A stretch of 64,000 bases of DNA from Martelella limonii (GTDB taxonomy: Bacteria; Pseudomonadota; Alphaproteobacteria; Rhizobiales; Rhizobiaceae): contig NZ_JABUOU010000001.1 of the NCBI RefSeq assembly GCF_013344475.1, forward strand, positions 310,001 to 374,000. The letters are read 5' to 3'. The notes under the pieces were generated by a model. That model was not told where the DNA came from and ran no database searches. It was given only the letters and a program-made list of their open reading frames with translations. Below are positions 18,135-27,869 of the stretch, one piece after another. Position 1 is the first letter of the stretch. Each line of letters opens with the position of its first letter. Position numbers and translations under genes: made by a program.

Positions 18135-20015
18135 TCAGCCCGCCATGGCGGCTTCATACTTCGCCGACAGCGCGAGCCATTCTTCCTCGATCCTTGAAAG
18201 CTCGGCCGCTGCATTGGCGCGGGCCTGGATCATCACCTTCGCCTTTTCCGGCGACTGGGTATAGAGCTTAGGATTGGCGAGATCGGCATCGAGCTTGGCG
18301 ATGATCTCCTCGATCTTGGCAGTCTTGCGCTCCGCCATGTCGATCTGCTTCTTCAGCGGGGCGAGCGAGGCGCGACGGTCGGCGGCGCTCTTGCGCTGCT
18401 CCGCCTTGGAACGGGTGTCTTCAACCGGCGCCTTGGAGGCCTTCGGCTTGCCGCCGGAAATGATCAGTTCGCGGTAGTCCTCGAGGTCGCCGTCATAGCT
18501 CTTCACCGTACCATCATGCACCAGCCAAAGCCGGTCGACGGTCGCCTCGATCAGGTGCCGGTCATGCGAGATCAGGATGACGGCGCCCGGATAGTCGTTG
18601 AGCGCCTGGATCAGCGCATTGCGGCTGTCGATGTCGAGATGGTTGGTCGGCTCGTCGAGGATCAGCAGATTGGGCGCGTGGAAGGCGGCAAGGCCCATCA
18701 GGAGCCGGGCCTTCTCGCCGCCGGAAAGGTCGCGGGCGGGCGTGTCCATCTTCTCGGTCGCAAGCCCCATCTGCGCCACGCGGGCGCGCACCTTGGGCTC
18801 GGTTGCCGTCGGCATCAGCTTGCGCACATGGGCAATCGCGCTCTCATCGGGGACCAGATCGTCGATCTGGTGCTGCGCGAAGAAGCCGGTCGAAAGATGC
18901 GGCGCAAGCTTCAGGCTGCCGGCCTGCGGCGCAAGCCGCCCGGAGATGAATTTCGCAAAGGTCGACTTGCCGTTGCCGTTGGCGCCGAGAAGCGCGATCC
19001 GGTCATCATTGTCGATGCGAAGATCGAGGTTGGACAGGATCGGCTTGCCCGGTTCGTAGCCGACAACGCCGCCTTCGATCGCGACGATCGGGGAGGCGGG
19101 CAGCTTTTCCGGCGCGGGGAAGGAGAAGCCCTGCACATGGTCTTCGATGACTGCGGATACCGTGCCCATGCGCTCCAGCGCCTTCACCCGGCTTTGGGCC
19201 TGGCGTGCCTTCGAGGCCTTGGCCTTGAACCGGTCGATGAAGCTCTGCAGATGCTTGCGCTGCGCCTCGTTCTTGGCGTGCGCCTTCATCTGCAACTCGT
19301 CCTGCGACGCCTTCTGGCGGGCGAACTGGTCGTAGGAGCCGCGATAGAAAGTGAGCTTCTTCTGGTCGAGATGGACGATGGCGTTGGCGGCCGTGTTCAG
19401 AAGATCGCGGTCGTGCGAGATGATGATCACGCTATAGGGATAGCGGCGGATATAATCCTCCAGCCACAGCGTGCCTTCAAGGTCGAGATAGTTGGTCGGC
19501 TCGTCGAGGAGCAACAGGTCCGGTTCGGAAAACAGCACCGCCGCCAGCGCCACGCGCATGCGCCAGCCGCCGGAAAAGGAGGAGGCCGGGCGCTGCTGGG
19601 CGGCCTCGTCGAAGCCGAGGCCCGAGAGGATGCTGGCTGCGCGCGATTCCGCCGAATGCGCATCGATATCGGCAAGCCGGGTGTGGATGTCGGCAATCCG
19701 TCCGGGATCGCTTGCGGTCTCGGCTTCCGCAATCAGGGCGGCGCGCTCCTTGTCGGCGGCCAGCACGATGTTGATCAGCGGGTCTTCCGTTCCCGGCGCC
19801 TCCTGTGCCACCTGGCCGATGCGCGCGCGCTTGGGCAGCGACACCGTGCCGGTCTCGGGCGCAAGCAGGCCGGTCAACACGCGAAACAGCGTCGACTTGC
19901 CGGCGCCATTGCGCCCGACAAGCCCCGCCTTCATCCCATCGGGAATGGAGACGGAGGCGTTTTCGATCAGAAGGCGTCCGGCAACGCGGACTGTAAGGTC
20001 GGATATGGAGATCAT
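18135..20015 (-). CDS. ABC-F family ATPase (Uup/YheS-like)
   Basis: A 626-aa soluble protein with two ABC domains and no membrane segments, typical of ABC-F translation factors that act at the ribosomal E site. The first domain has Walker A GRNGAGKST and signature SFSGGWRMRVALA. The second has GANGNGKST and LSGGEKARLLMGLA. Both Walker B motifs read LLLDEPTNYLD and LILDEPTNHLD. The basic linker (about residues 240-310, KAKASKARQAQSRVKALERM) is the P-site tRNA interaction motif region. A C-terminal Lys/Glu-rich coiled coil (about residues 530-620) resembles Uup or YheS. Which subfamily it belongs to is not certain. Confidence 0.93.
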   Translation of the reverse strand: MISISDLTVRVAGRLLIENASVSIPDGMKAGLVGRNGAGKSTLFRVLTGLLAPETGTVSLPKRARIGQVAQEAPGTEDPLINIVLAADKERAALIAEAETASDPGRIADIHTRLADIDAHSAESRAASILSGLGFDEAAQQRPASSFSGGWRMRVALAAVLFSEPDLLLLDEPTNYLDLEGTLWLEDYIRRYPYSVIIISHDRDLLNTAANAIVHLDQKKLTFYRGSYDQFARQKASQDELQMKAHAKNEAQRKHLQSFIDRFKAKASKARQAQSRVKALERMGTVSAVIEDHVQGFSFPAPEKLPASPIVAIEGGVVGYEPGKPILSNLDLRIDNDDRIALLGANGNGKSTFAKFISGRLAPQAGSLKLAPHLSTGFFAQHQIDDLVPDESAIAHVRKLMPTATEPKVRARVAQMGLATEKMDTPARDLSGGEKARLLMGLAAFHAPNLLILDEPTNHLDIDSRNALIQALNDYPGAVILISHDRHLIEATVDRLWLVHDGTVKSYDGDLEDYRELIISGGKPKASKAPVEDTRSKAEQRKSAADRRASLAPLKKQIDMAERKTAKIEEIIAKLDADLANPKLYTQSPEKAKVMIQARANAAAELSRIEEEWLALSAKYEAAMAG

Positions 20016-20058
20016 GGAGCGGTTTTGTCTGAAACCGCTCCGCTTGGCAAGCGCTGGT

Positions 20059-20571
20059 TCATGCAGCGTCGAGCGCGCGTCCTTCGGGCGTGCGCAGGAA
20101 GTAGATCATGTCCAGAGAAAGCGAGGGCTGGCCGAGCACCGTCAGCATCATGTGCACCTGGCCGCGGTGGTGGGTCTGGTGGTTGAAGAAGTGAGCAAGC
20201 GTGGTGCCGAGGCGGTCGGTATAGGTTTCCGGAGGGTTGCCGCGCTGATAGGAAAATGTTCCTTCCAGACTGTCGAGGCCGTCGATGAAGCTGATGATTT
20301 GTGCGTCGAGTTCCTCCCGCTTGCGTCTCAGGCTCTCGAAATCTTCGCAGACGATGGTATCGAGCTTGACCGGGCCGGTATCCTTGCCGGCAAAGCGTGT
20401 CATCCAGAGACCATCGGCATAGACCAGATGGTTGAGCGTGGCATGGACGGAGGGAAAGAACGCGCCGAGCGGGCGGCGATATTCCTCGTCCGAAAGCGTG
20501 GCCGCAGTTTCATAGATCTGGCGGTTGGACCAGGCATTATAGCCGGCGAAGCGGCGGAAGTTCTGTAACAT
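20059..20571 (-). CDS. DinB family protein
   Basis: A 170-aa four-helix-bundle protein of the DinB/YfiT-like putative metalloenzyme superfamily. The start (MLQNFRRFAGYNAWSN) is supported by an AAGGAG ribosome-binding site 8 bp upstream; a longer reading frame exists but lacks one. The three metal-ligand histidines are visible: one in VHATLNHLVY, two in NHQTHHRGQVH. Family members include bacillithiol, mycothiol and glutathione S-transferases; the thiol partner here is unknown. It is divergent from a GST-like gene at 20713. Confidence 0.88.
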   Translation of the reverse strand: MLQNFRRFAGYNAWSNRQIYETAATLSDEEYRRPLGAFFPSVHATLNHLVYADGLWMTRFAGKDTGPVKLDTIVCEDFESLRRKREELDAQIISFIDGLDSLEGTFSYQRGNPPETYTDRLGTTLAHFFNHQTHHRGQVHMMLTVLGQPSLSLDMIYFLRTPEGRALDAA

Positions 20572-20712
20572 CAGGCTCTCCTTTATCCTGCGGAAAATAG
20601 TCCGAAACGCCGTCCGCACCAGCTTCAAATTTTGATGGGTGGCAGCAGAAACTGTGATGAATCTTCATCGATAAACCTGCTAGGCTGGCGCAAGGAGCAG
20701 AAGGAATTTCTC

Positions 20713-21381
20713 ATGGCCCGTATTCTTTATTCGCTTTGCGGTGATGACACCGACAACCGCTTTTCACCCCATTGCTGGAAGGTCGTGCAGGCCTTGAGGC
20801 ACAAGGGCCTCGACTTCGAGGAGAGGGCGGTCGGCTTCACTGAAATTCCCGCGCTGGAGAATGGTTTTTCAAAGACCGTGCCGATCCTCAGGGATGGCGA
20901 CAGGCTGATCGCTGACAGTTTCGCGATCGCGCTCTATCTCGAGCAGACCTATCCGGATGCGCCGTCGCTGTTTGCGGGCGAGGGCGGCATGGGTATGGCG
21001 CGCTTCGTCGAGGCCTATTCGCAGTCGACGCTGCATCCCGCCATCACCCGGATCGCGGTGAAGAATATTCACGACATGCTTGCCCCGGTTGATCAGGCCT
21101 ACTTCCGCAAAAGCCGGGAGCCGCGCCTCGGCGCGACGCTTGAGGAGATTGCGACCGGACGCGAGGCGGAAATCGCAGCCTTTGCCGGCAAGCTTGCGCC
21201 GCTGAGAACGATGTTGACGCACCAGCCCTTCATAGGCGGAAACACGCCGCTGTTTGCCGACTACATCGTCTTCGGCGCACTTAAATGGGCCTTCACGACC
21301 GGCAATTCCGGTCTGCTTGACGCGAATGACCCCGTCCTGAACTGGTTCGAACGCTGTGAGCTCGTCACCGAAACTTCATAA
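20713..21381 (+). CDS. Glutathione S-transferase family protein
   Basis: A 222-aa cytosolic protein. The N-terminal thioredoxin-like domain starts [12 protein letters not shown] and contains [25 protein letters not shown] (in pieces), with the Pro and the Asp-Ser pair that bind glutathione. The C-terminal domain is all-helical. ATG 20713 is chosen because AGAAGGA lies about 7 bp upstream. It ends 97 bp before ndk. Substrates cannot be predicted. The family is numerous in rhizobia. Confidence 0.85.
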   Translation: MARILYSLCGDDTDNRFSPHCWKVVQALRHKGLDFEERAVGFTEIPALENGFSKTVPILRDGDRLIADSFAIALYLEQTYPDAPSLFAGEGGMGMARFVEAYSQSTLHPAITRIAVKNIHDMLAPVDQAYFRKSREPRLGATLEEIATGREAEIAAFAGKLAPLRTMLTHQPFIGGNTPLFADYIVFGALKWAFTTGNSGLLDANDPVLNWFERCELVTETS

Positions 21382-21478
21382 TGGGGGCCAGCATCAAAAC
21401 ATCGTGTCCGGCTCCTTCCATTTTGGCCGAAACCGCTTTATACACCGGCCAAATTTCATGAACGCAAAGGACGATGAC

Positions 21479-21901
21479 ATGGCGATTGAACGCACTTTTT
21501 CGATGATCAAGCCGGATGCCACCAAGCGCAACCTGACCGGTGCGATCACCAAGGTTTTCGAGGAAAACGGCCTCAGCGTCGTCGCCTCCAAGCGCGTATG
21601 GATGGCAAAGCGCGAAGCCGAAGCCTTCTACGCCGAGCACAAGGAACGTCCGTTCTTCGGTGAACTCGTCGAATTCATGTGCTCCGGCCCGACGGTGGTT
21701 CAGGTTCTCGAAGGCGAAAATGCCGTTCTGAAGAACCGCGAGATCATGGGCGCAACCAACCCGGAAAAGGCTGACGAAGGCACGATCCGCAAGACCTTCG
21801 CGCTGTCGATGGGCGAAAACTCGGTTCACGGTTCGGACGCTCCGGAAACCGCAAAGCGCGAGATTTCCTTCTGGTTCTCCGAAACCGAAATCGTCGGCTG
21901 A
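21479..21901 (+). CDS. ndk: Nucleoside diphosphate kinase
   Basis: Transfers the gamma phosphate of ATP to NDPs through a phosphohistidine intermediate. The product is 140 aa, exact family length. The N-terminus is [18 protein letters not shown]. The catalytic His lies in [13 protein letters not shown] (about residue 117). The start 21479 is preferred over an in-frame upstream extension with no homology. A strong terminator follows 23 bp after the stop. Confidence 0.98.
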   Translation: MAIERTFSMIKPDATKRNLTGAITKVFEENGLSVVASKRVWMAKREAEAFYAEHKERPFFGELVEFMCSGPTVVQVLEGENAVLKNREIMGATNPEKADEGTIRKTFALSMGENSVHGSDAPETAKREISFWFSETEIVG

Positions 21902-21923
21902 TTTTTCGACTGATGACGTTTAG

Positions 21924-21951
21924 AAACCCGCGGCTTGCCGCGGGTTTTTTT
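21924..21951 (+). terminator. Rho-independent terminator of ndk
   Basis: Stem CCCGCGG (21927-21933) with CCGCGGG (21938-21944), loop CTTG, extended by an A-T flank and followed by seven T residues. Confidence 0.92.
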
Positions 21952-22125
21952 GTTGTGAAAACAGGCCTCTGTCGGAACATGCTCGGGATCGACCGGAGCA
22001 TCCAGGAGACACGGAGAGGCCCGCCTGGTCCCTAGGGGCAAGCCCGAGGGTGACACTGAGAATGGGGAAAGCGACGAGTAACCGAAGAGCATAGCGCCCG
22101 TGGGCGGCGCTCGGTATCTCCCGCC

Positions 22126-22833
22126 TCAGCCCTTGCGAGCGGCAAGCCGTTCTGCAGCGCGTTCGCTGGCGGAGCGGCGGCTGGACTGGAACATGTGGAG
22201 GCGCGCACGCACGGCGTCGACGATTTCCGGCGGGGCCGTCTTCGGACTGCCGCAGCGGTAAGGCGGGTCGGGGTCGTATTCCATCTGCAGCTGGATCTGC
22301 TGGGCGGTGGTGCGGTCCGTCATCTCCTCGACCACGCGCAGCGCGAAATCAATCCCAGAGGTCACGCCCGCGCCGGTGATGCGGTTGCGGTCTACCACGA
22401 CGCGTTCATGCACGGGCTTGGCGCCGAAGAGTTCGAGATGCTCGATCGAGGTCCAGTGCGAGGTCGCGCGGTAGCCATCGAGCAGGCCTGCAGCACCCAA
22501 CACCAGAGAGCCGGTGCAGACGGAGGTGACGAGCTTGCAGCCGGGCGCAATCCTGCGCAGGAAGTTCAGCGTCTCCTCGTCATCCATCAGCGCGATCTGT
22601 CCGGGGCCTCCCGGAACGCAGACGATATCGAGGCTCTTGCACTGTCCGAACGTGGTGTTGGGCAGGACGCGCAGGCCGCGATCGACGATCACCGGGTCGA
22701 GGTTCTTCCAGAGAAACTTGATATTCGTTCCAGGCATGCGCGTCAGGACATCGGCGGGTCCGAACAGGTCAAGCTGGGTCAGACCCGGATACATGATCAA
22801 GCCGACATCTATGGAAGCGGCATTGGCGGGCAT
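22126..22833 (-). CDS. DJ-1/PfpI family protein, isonitrile hydratase-like
   Basis: A 235-aa protein of the glutamine amidotransferase-like DJ-1/PfpI superfamily. The nucleophilic elbow VCTGSLVLGAAGLLDG carries the catalytic Cys (about residue 105). The N-terminal VGLIMYPGLTQLDLFGPADV and ATSHWTSIEHLELFGAKPV resemble isonitrile hydratase (InhA) and the ligand domain of related regulators, but no DNA-binding domain is attached. The start 22833 follows a GAGGA site at 6-bp spacing; in-frame TTG and ATG codons lie 12-15 bp further upstream. It stands alone, so the substrate is unproven. Confidence 0.8.
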   Translation of the reverse strand: MPANAASIDVGLIMYPGLTQLDLFGPADVLTRMPGTNIKFLWKNLDPVIVDRGLRVLPNTTFGQCKSLDIVCVPGGPGQIALMDDEETLNFLRRIAPGCKLVTSVCTGSLVLGAAGLLDGYRATSHWTSIEHLELFGAKPVHERVVVDRNRITGAGVTSGIDFALRVVEEMTDRTTAQQIQLQMEYDPDPPYRCGSPKTAPPEIVDAVRARLHMFQSSRRSASERAAERLAARKG

Positions 22834-22955
22834 GGCGGTCCTCATCAAGCTGCAAATCGATTGAAACAGATTTCAACCGGAGCATAGGCGAATTTATGTT
22901 CCCGGCAAGGGCGATTCCCCGGCCTCAGCGCTTCTATAACGACAACGTGACCGTT

Positions 22956-23411
22956 TTATAGCCAGCGTAGCCGAGCGTCTTCGTCAGCGTCGCGGGCGGT
23001 AACCCAGTCGCCGCTGTCGCCGGATTTCAGGTGTTCCTTCTTCCAGAACGGTGCGTCGGTCTTCAGGAAATCCATGACGAAGGCGGCGCCGTCGAAGGCT
23101 GCCTGGCGGTGGCTTGCCGCGGCAAGCACGACGACGATCAGGTCTCCGGGCGCCATACGGCCGAAGCGGTGGATGACGGTGAGCCCCAGAAGTTCGAACC
23201 GTGAGACGGCCTGTTCGCAGATCCTGGCGATCTCCGCCTCTGCCATGCCGGGATAGTGTTCAAGCTCGAGGGCCGCCAGACGGCCACCCTCGTCGCGGCA
23301 GTGGCCGGTAAAGCTGACGGTTGCGCCAATATCCGCGCGGCCCCTGGTCAGGCGCTCAATTTCGGATGCGATATCAAAGTTTTCCGATTGAATGCTGACC
23401 TTGATTGTCAT
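22956..23411 (-). CDS. moaE: Molybdopterin synthase catalytic subunit
   Basis: Large subunit of molybdopterin synthase, which inserts dithiolene sulfurs into precursor Z (cPMP). The product is 151 aa. Recognisable parts are LELEHYPGMAEAEI, IHRFGRMAPGDLIVVV and the active-site segment FWKKEHL with the conserved Lys residues. It starts 1 bp after moaD, so the two subunits are cotranslated. Together with pgsA and uvrC upstream it forms the conserved rhizobial uvrC-pgsA-moaD-moaE order. Confidence 0.96.
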   Translation of the reverse strand: MTIKVSIQSENFDIASEIERLTRGRADIGATVSFTGHCRDEGGRLAALELEHYPGMAEAEIARICEQAVSRFELLGLTVIHRFGRMAPGDLIVVVLAAASHRQAAFDGAAFVMDFLKTDAPFWKKEHLKSGDSGDWVTARDADEDARLRWL

Positions 23412-23412
23412 G

Positions 23413-23667
23413 TCAGCCGCCCGTCATCGGCGGGAACAGGGCGATCTCGGACGCGCCTTCGAGCGGCTCGTCATGTTCGGCGTGGACCCTGTCGAGGGCG
23501 ACCCGGATCACCTCCGGCTCGGCAAGCGCTGCCTGATAATTCTCGCCGCGGCCGGCAAGGAAGGCGAGCAATCCCGCGACATCAGCGACATCGGCCGGCA
23601 GGTCGATCTCTTCTTCGGCAAGCCCGATGCGCTCGCGCACCCATGCGAAGTAGACAAGTCGCGTCAT
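23413..23667 (-). CDS. moaD: Molybdopterin synthase sulfur carrier subunit
   Basis: Small ubiquitin-fold protein of 84 aa that carries sulfur as a C-terminal thiocarboxylate. It ends in the required Gly-Gly (FPPMTGG). The N-terminus MTRLVYFAWVRERIG matches the family. Its start overlaps the end of pgsA by 4 bp, and it ends 1 bp before moaE. Confidence 0.95.
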   Translation of the reverse strand: MTRLVYFAWVRERIGLAEEEIDLPADVADVAGLLAFLAGRGENYQAALAEPEVIRVALDRVHAEHDEPLEGASEIALFPPMTGG

Positions 23668-24260
23668 CGCTCTGCGTCCACGACATGTTTCAGACCGGCA
23701 CGGAAGTAATCATAGCCGGTATAGATGGTCAGGCCGGCGGCCACCCACAGCAGGATGATGCCCAGATTGCTGGTATAGGGGAACACCTTGTCGCCGGCGG
23801 GCCCCGCCAGCAGCAGGCCGATCGCCACCATCTGGAAGGTGGTCTTCCATTTGGCGATCCGGGTCACCGGAACCGATACCTTGAGGCCAGCGAGATATTC
23901 GCGCAGGCCCGACACCAGCACCTCGCGGCAGAGGATGATGATCGCAGCCCAGAGCGACCAGCCGGCAATGGTGCGCTCCACATCGGCGGCGAGCAGAAGC
24001 AGGCAGGTGGACACCAGCAGCTTGTCTGCGATCGGATCGAGCATGCGCCCGATATTGGAAGTCTGGTTCCAGGCGCGCGCGATGTAGCCGTCGAGGAAGT
24101 CGGTGAGCGAGGCGATGATGAAGATCGTCAGTGCCGCCCAGCGGGCAGAATCGGAACTCGAAAGCTTGCCCTCCAGGAAGAAGCACAGCACGATCAGCGG
24201 TACCGCCAGTATGCGCCCGTAGGTCAGGAGGTTTGGAAGATTGTACGCTTTCGATGCCAT
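23664..24260 (-). CDS. pgsA: CDP-diacylglycerol-glycerol-3-phosphate 3-phosphatidyltransferase
   Basis: Membrane enzyme of phosphatidylglycerol synthesis, 198 aa from MASKAYNLPNLLTYGR. The CDP-alcohol phosphatidyltransferase signature D-G-x2-A-R-x8-G-x3-D-x3-D is visible as DGYIARAWNQTSNIGRMLDPIADK. Several hydrophobic helices flank it. Residues upstream of this start in a longer frame are not family-like. It lies between uvrC and moaD and overlaps moaD by 4 bp. Confidence 0.95.
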   Translation of the reverse strand: MASKAYNLPNLLTYGRILAVPLIVLCFFLEGKLSSSDSARWAALTIFIIASLTDFLDGYIARAWNQTSNIGRMLDPIADKLLVSTCLLLLAADVERTIAGWSLWAAIIILCREVLVSGLREYLAGLKVSVPVTRIAKWKTTFQMVAIGLLLAGPAGDKVFPYTSNLGIILLWVAAGLTIYTGYDYFRAGLKHVVDAER

Positions 24261-24382
24261 GGCTTCAGTCCGTATGCTTGCGCCCGATGCGCTGTCCGCC
24301 CGCAAAATGCTTCCATTGCGGTCCAAAGGTCAATGCGGCGCGCCATTAAACCTGTGACAGGTAACGGCCGAACACGTTATTT

Positions 24383-26392
24383 TCAGCTTCCCTCATGAAA
24401 ATGATCGTAGATCAGCTTCGCCATGGCTTCCGAAATTCCGTCGACGCCGGCAAGATCCGAGAGGCCGGCGCGGGACACGGCCTTTGCCGAACCGAAATGC
24501 TGCAGCAGCGCGCGCTTGCGTGACGGGCCGATGCCGGCGATTTCGTCCAGCGGGTTCTTGACCATTTCTTTCTTGCGCCGCGCCCGGTGCGAGCCGATGG
24601 CGAAGCGGTGGGCCTCGTCGCGCAGCCGCTGGATGAAATAGAGCACCGGGTCGCGCGGCGGCAGCGCGAAATCGGCGCGCCCATCCATGAAGAAGCGCTC
24701 GCGGCCGGCCTCGCGGTCGGCGCCCTTGGCGATGCCGATCGCCGTCACGGCATTGCGGATGCCGAGCTCGTCCAGAATGGCCCGCACCGCCGTCATCTGG
24801 CCCTGGCCGCCATCGATCAGGATCACGTCCGGCCATGCAGGGAAGGGCTGTTCGCCCTCGCTCTCCGGGGGCGCGCTGCCATCCGGTATGCCGTGCTCCT
24901 TGATCAGGCGTGAAAACCGCCGCGTCATGACCTCGCGCATCATGCCGAAATCGTCGCCGGGGGTGATCTCGGTCGATTTGATGTTGAACTTGCGATATTG
25001 CGTCTTCACGAAGCCGTCCGGGCCCGCCACCACCATGCCGCCGACGGCATTCGTGCCCATGATATGGGAATTGTCGTAGACCTCGATGCGTGTTGGTGGC
25101 CGGTCAAGGCCGAACGTGGTCGCAAAGCCTTCCAGCAGCCGCGCCTGGGTTGCGGTTTCGGCAAGCTTGCGGCCATGGGCCTCGCGGGCATTGGCAAGGC
25201 CGTGTTCGACCGCCTCGCGCTTTTCGCCGCGCTTGGGGACGGTGATCTGCACCTTGCGATCTGCCCGTTCCGAGAGCGCGAGCTCCAGGAGGGCCTGTTC
25301 CTCGATCTCCTCGGACAGGAAAATATTCCGCGGGATCGGCTTGTCGTCGTAGAACTGGGCGAGAAACGCGTTGAGGATCTCCGCACCCGAAAGCGACGGG
25401 TCGGCCTTCGGGAAATAGGCCCGGTTTCCCCAGTTCTGGCCGGTGCGGTAGAAGAAGACCTGGATGCAGCAAAGCCCGCCTTCATTGTGGATCGCGAACA
25501 CGTCCGCTTCCTCGATCCCGGCCGGGTTCACGCCCTGATGGCCAAGCACGTGGGAAAGCGCCGATAGCCGGTCGCGGTAGATCGCCGCCCGTTCGAAATC
25601 GAGATTCTCCGAGGCCTCGTTCATGGCGCCGGCAAGCTCCGCATGCACCTGCTTGCTCTTGCCGGAGAGGAACGCGCGGGCTTCATCCACCAGTGCGTCA
25701 TAGCCCTCTTTCGAGATCTCGCCGGTGCAGGGGGCAGCGCAACGCTTGATCTGGTAGAGCAGGCAGGGGCGGGTGCGGCTTTCATAGACGCTGTCGGTGC
25801 AGGAGCGGATCAGGAAGGCGCGCTGCATCGCGTTGATGGTGCGCCCCACCGCGCCGGCCGACGCGAAGGGGCCGAAATAATCTCCCTTTCGGGCGCGGGC
25901 GCCGCGATGCTTGTAGAGCGCAGGCGCTTCATGATCGCCGGTGATCAGGATATAGGGGAACGACTTGTCATCCCGCAGCAGGACGTTAAAGCGGGGGCGC
26001 AAGCGCTTGATAAGGTTGGCTTCAAGCAGCAGCGCCTCGGTCTCCGTGCGGGTCGTCACGAATTCCATGTGGGCCGTCTGGCTCACCATCCGGGTGATGC
26101 GGTTGGAATGGCCGCGACCCTGGGCGTAATTGGTGACGCGCTTCTTCAGCGAGCGCGCCTTGCCGACATAGAGCACGTCGCCCGCGGCATTGAACATGCG
26201 GTAGACGCCCGGCGCATTCGGCAGGCGCTTGACGAATTCGCCGATCAGCGCCGCGCCCTTCAGCTCATGCTGCTCGCTTGCCGCGTCGTTCCACTCGATG
26301 GCATCGGCGGAGGATGGCGCAGGCTCCGGCAAGCCGTCGTCGTCTTCGGTCTCTTCGTAAACAATGCCGCCATCGGGCGCCTTGCGTGTCAT
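24383..26392 (-). CDS. uvrC: UvrABC excinuclease subunit C
   Basis: Dual-incision nuclease of nucleotide excision repair, 669 aa. The N-terminal GIY-YIG domain starts at about residue 55 ([20 protein letters not shown]). A UvrB-interacting UVR segment follows at about 245-280. The C-terminal RNase H-like nuclease domain contains [17 protein letters not shown] and [14 protein letters not shown] with catalytic Asp residues. A helix-hairpin-helix tail ([18 protein letters not shown]) ends the protein. The 50-residue acidic N-terminal extension is common in rhizobial UvrC. Confidence 0.97.
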   Translation of the reverse strand: MTRKAPDGGIVYEETEDDDGLPEPAPSSADAIEWNDAASEQHELKGAALIGEFVKRLPNAPGVYRMFNAAGDVLYVGKARSLKKRVTNYAQGRGHSNRITRMVSQTAHMEFVTTRTETEALLLEANLIKRLRPRFNVLLRDDKSFPYILITGDHEAPALYKHRGARARKGDYFGPFASAGAVGRTINAMQRAFLIRSCTDSVYESRTRPCLLYQIKRCAAPCTGEISKEGYDALVDEARAFLSGKSKQVHAELAGAMNEASENLDFERAAIYRDRLSALSHVLGHQGVNPAGIEEADVFAIHNEGGLCCIQVFFYRTGQNWGNRAYFPKADPSLSGAEILNAFLAQFYDDKPIPRNIFLSEEIEEQALLELALSERADRKVQITVPKRGEKREAVEHGLANAREAHGRKLAETATQARLLEGFATTFGLDRPPTRIEVYDNSHIMGTNAVGGMVVAGPDGFVKTQYRKFNIKSTEITPGDDFGMMREVMTRRFSRLIKEHGIPDGSAPPESEGEQPFPAWPDVILIDGGQGQMTAVRAILDELGIRNAVTAIGIAKGADREAGRERFFMDGRADFALPPRDPVLYFIQRLRDEAHRFAIGSHRARRKKEMVKNPLDEIAGIGPSRKRALLQHFGSAKAVSRAGLSDLAGVDGISEAMAKLIYDHFHEGS

Positions 26393-27072
26393 TCCGTCCT
26401 ACCCGTCCTGTGCGGTGATGTGAGGGCCAGGCGCTGCCCGAGAACGGGCGCGGTCTTCTGGCCCGTGATCGGGGCGTTCAATCGCGAATCGGCGCCCGCA
26501 GGACGCAGCTTCTGTCCCTAAGATAGGAGTTTCGATCCCGCTTTCAAAATGCTGATCAGCCATCCGCCGATTTTTGGGTGTCGGGCGTGCGTATGGAGGG
26601 CCAGAACGGACGATGTTCGGAACGTCTGCACATACGAACATCCCGGTTCTCAACGTAGGGACGGTGCATTCCGCCACATTCAGGCCGCAATTGCTGGTGG
26701 CCCAAGCATCTGACTTGCCACGACAGGCCCCGTCGCTTCTCGCTGATCCCTGCCGCCGGGCGGATTTATGCTGCATTGCAACAGCGTTGGTCGGCTGAAA
26801 GCCGTTCCGTCCCGCCTTTTTGAAGAAACGGCAGGTCTGATGGCGGCTTTTGTATTTCAGACCGGCTCGGGAGCACTTGTTCCGCGAAACGCGTCCTTAT
26901 GAATAAATCAAGTATTAACCGTGTTTTTCATGCGGATATTCCGAGTAAACGCCTCATTAACGATGGCAATAAGGTTAATTTGCACAGTATTGAAAAGATC
27001 AGAACAGGGGCCTATCTCATCTAGCAAGTGCATTTGCAGGGAATGCAATCGTTGCGATCAAGGAGAGACAAG
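26393..27072. other. 680-bp gap between divergent uvrC and the outer-membrane protein gene
   Basis: I find no convincing gene here. Short frames at 26399-26776 (minus) and 26574-26798 (plus) have no recognisable features. The DNA contains a perfect 8-bp inverted repeat, GATGTTCG (26612-26619) and CGAACATC (26635-26642), separated by 15 bp. From about 26880 it becomes AT-rich, as expected for the strong promoter of an abundant porin-like gene. The last 12 bp hold an AGGAGA ribosome-binding site. Confidence 0.5.
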
Positions 27073-27717
27073 ATGCGGAATTTCAAAACGACGACCGCCG
27101 TCGCATTGGCGGCAATGGTAGGCGCTGGTGCGGCTCAGGCCGCGGACGCCATCGTCTCCACCCCCTATGAGCCGAGCCCGGTCAGCTACGCCCCGCCGGT
27201 ACAGGCCAAGAACTGGGCCGGCTTCTACGTCGGTGGCGCCGCCAACTGGGACTGGGGCACGTTCAATGAAGGCGATTTCGACGCAGACGGCTGGGGCGGC
27301 ACGCTGTTCGGCGGCTACAACATGCAGAGCGGCAGCATCGTCTACGGCGTTGAAGCCGATCTCGCGACCTCGAGCCAGAGCGAAGTCGTGTTCCCGAACG
27401 TGAAGATGGAGCAGGGCATCAATGGCTCGCTGCGAGGCCGCGTCGGCTTCGCCATGGATCCGGTGCTGCTTTACGGTACGGCCGGTCTCGCCGGTTCCAA
27501 GCTGACCGGCAAGCAGACCGGCGCCGAGGATACCCAGATGGGCTGGGGCTGGACGGTCGGCGCCGGTGCCGAAGCCATGCTGACCCAGAACATCTCGGCA
27601 CGCGTGGAATACCGCTACACCGATTACGGCAAGCAGGATTTCAAGCTCAACGGCGCGACCTATGAGCGCGGCTTTGAAGAAAACACCGTCAAGGTCGGTC
27701 TCGGCGTTCACTTCTAA
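27073..27717 (+). CDS. Outer-membrane beta-barrel protein (Omp25/RopB-like)
   Basis: A 214-aa secreted protein. The signal peptide MRNFKTTTAVALAAMVGAG-AAQA is cleaved before ADAIVSTPYEP. The mature part is an eight-stranded OmpA-type barrel (WAGFYVGGAANWDWG, GGYNMQSGSIVYGVEADLA, VEYRYTDYGKQDF) and ends with a C-terminal Phe (VGLGVHF), the outer-membrane insertion signal. It resembles Brucella Omp25/Omp31 and rhizobial RopB. ATG 27073 follows AGGAGA at 6-bp spacing. A strong terminator follows, fitting a highly expressed monocistronic gene. Confidence 0.94.
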   Translation: MRNFKTTTAVALAAMVGAGAAQAADAIVSTPYEPSPVSYAPPVQAKNWAGFYVGGAANWDWGTFNEGDFDADGWGGTLFGGYNMQSGSIVYGVEADLATSSQSEVVFPNVKMEQGINGSLRGRVGFAMDPVLLYGTAGLAGSKLTGKQTGAEDTQMGWGWTVGAGAEAMLTQNISARVEYRYTDYGKQDFKLNGATYERGFEENTVKVGLGVHF

Positions 27718-27741
27718 GAACCCGATATCCGCTGGTACAGG

Positions 27742-27770
27742 AAAGGGCTCGCCGCAAGGCGGGCCTTTTT
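27742..27770 (+). terminator. Rho-independent terminator of the outer-membrane protein gene
   Basis: Stem GGCTCGCC (27746-27753) with GGCGGGCC (27758-27765), GNRA-type loop GCAA, AAA/TTT extension and a T-run. Confidence 0.9.
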
Positions 27771-27869
27771 CGTTGCGCCGGAGGGGCGGGGCGGCGCTTG
27801 CAACTGTCTGCCGGAAGACAGTCCCGTCAGCTTGCCGCCAAACGCTTTTCCTTGCCTTGCGGCAGGCTT

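Noticed and set aside
18516-20186. 556-codon open frame on the plus strand opposite the ABC-F gene
   Set aside because: Composition is typical of an antisense shadow (His, Arg, Gly, Val rich); the ABC-F gene has all its motifs.
26399-26776. Possible 125-aa gene on the minus strand upstream of uvrC
   Set aside because: No ribosome-binding site, no domain, composition unlike protein-coding neighbours.
26574-26798. Possible 74-aa gene on the plus strand
   Set aside because: No ribosome-binding site or recognisable feature; the gap probably is non-coding.
26957-26978. TTAAC and GTTAA repeat as a CtrA site before the outer-membrane protein gene
   Set aside because: The spacing between TTAA elements is 14 bases, not 7, so it does not fit the full-site consensus.
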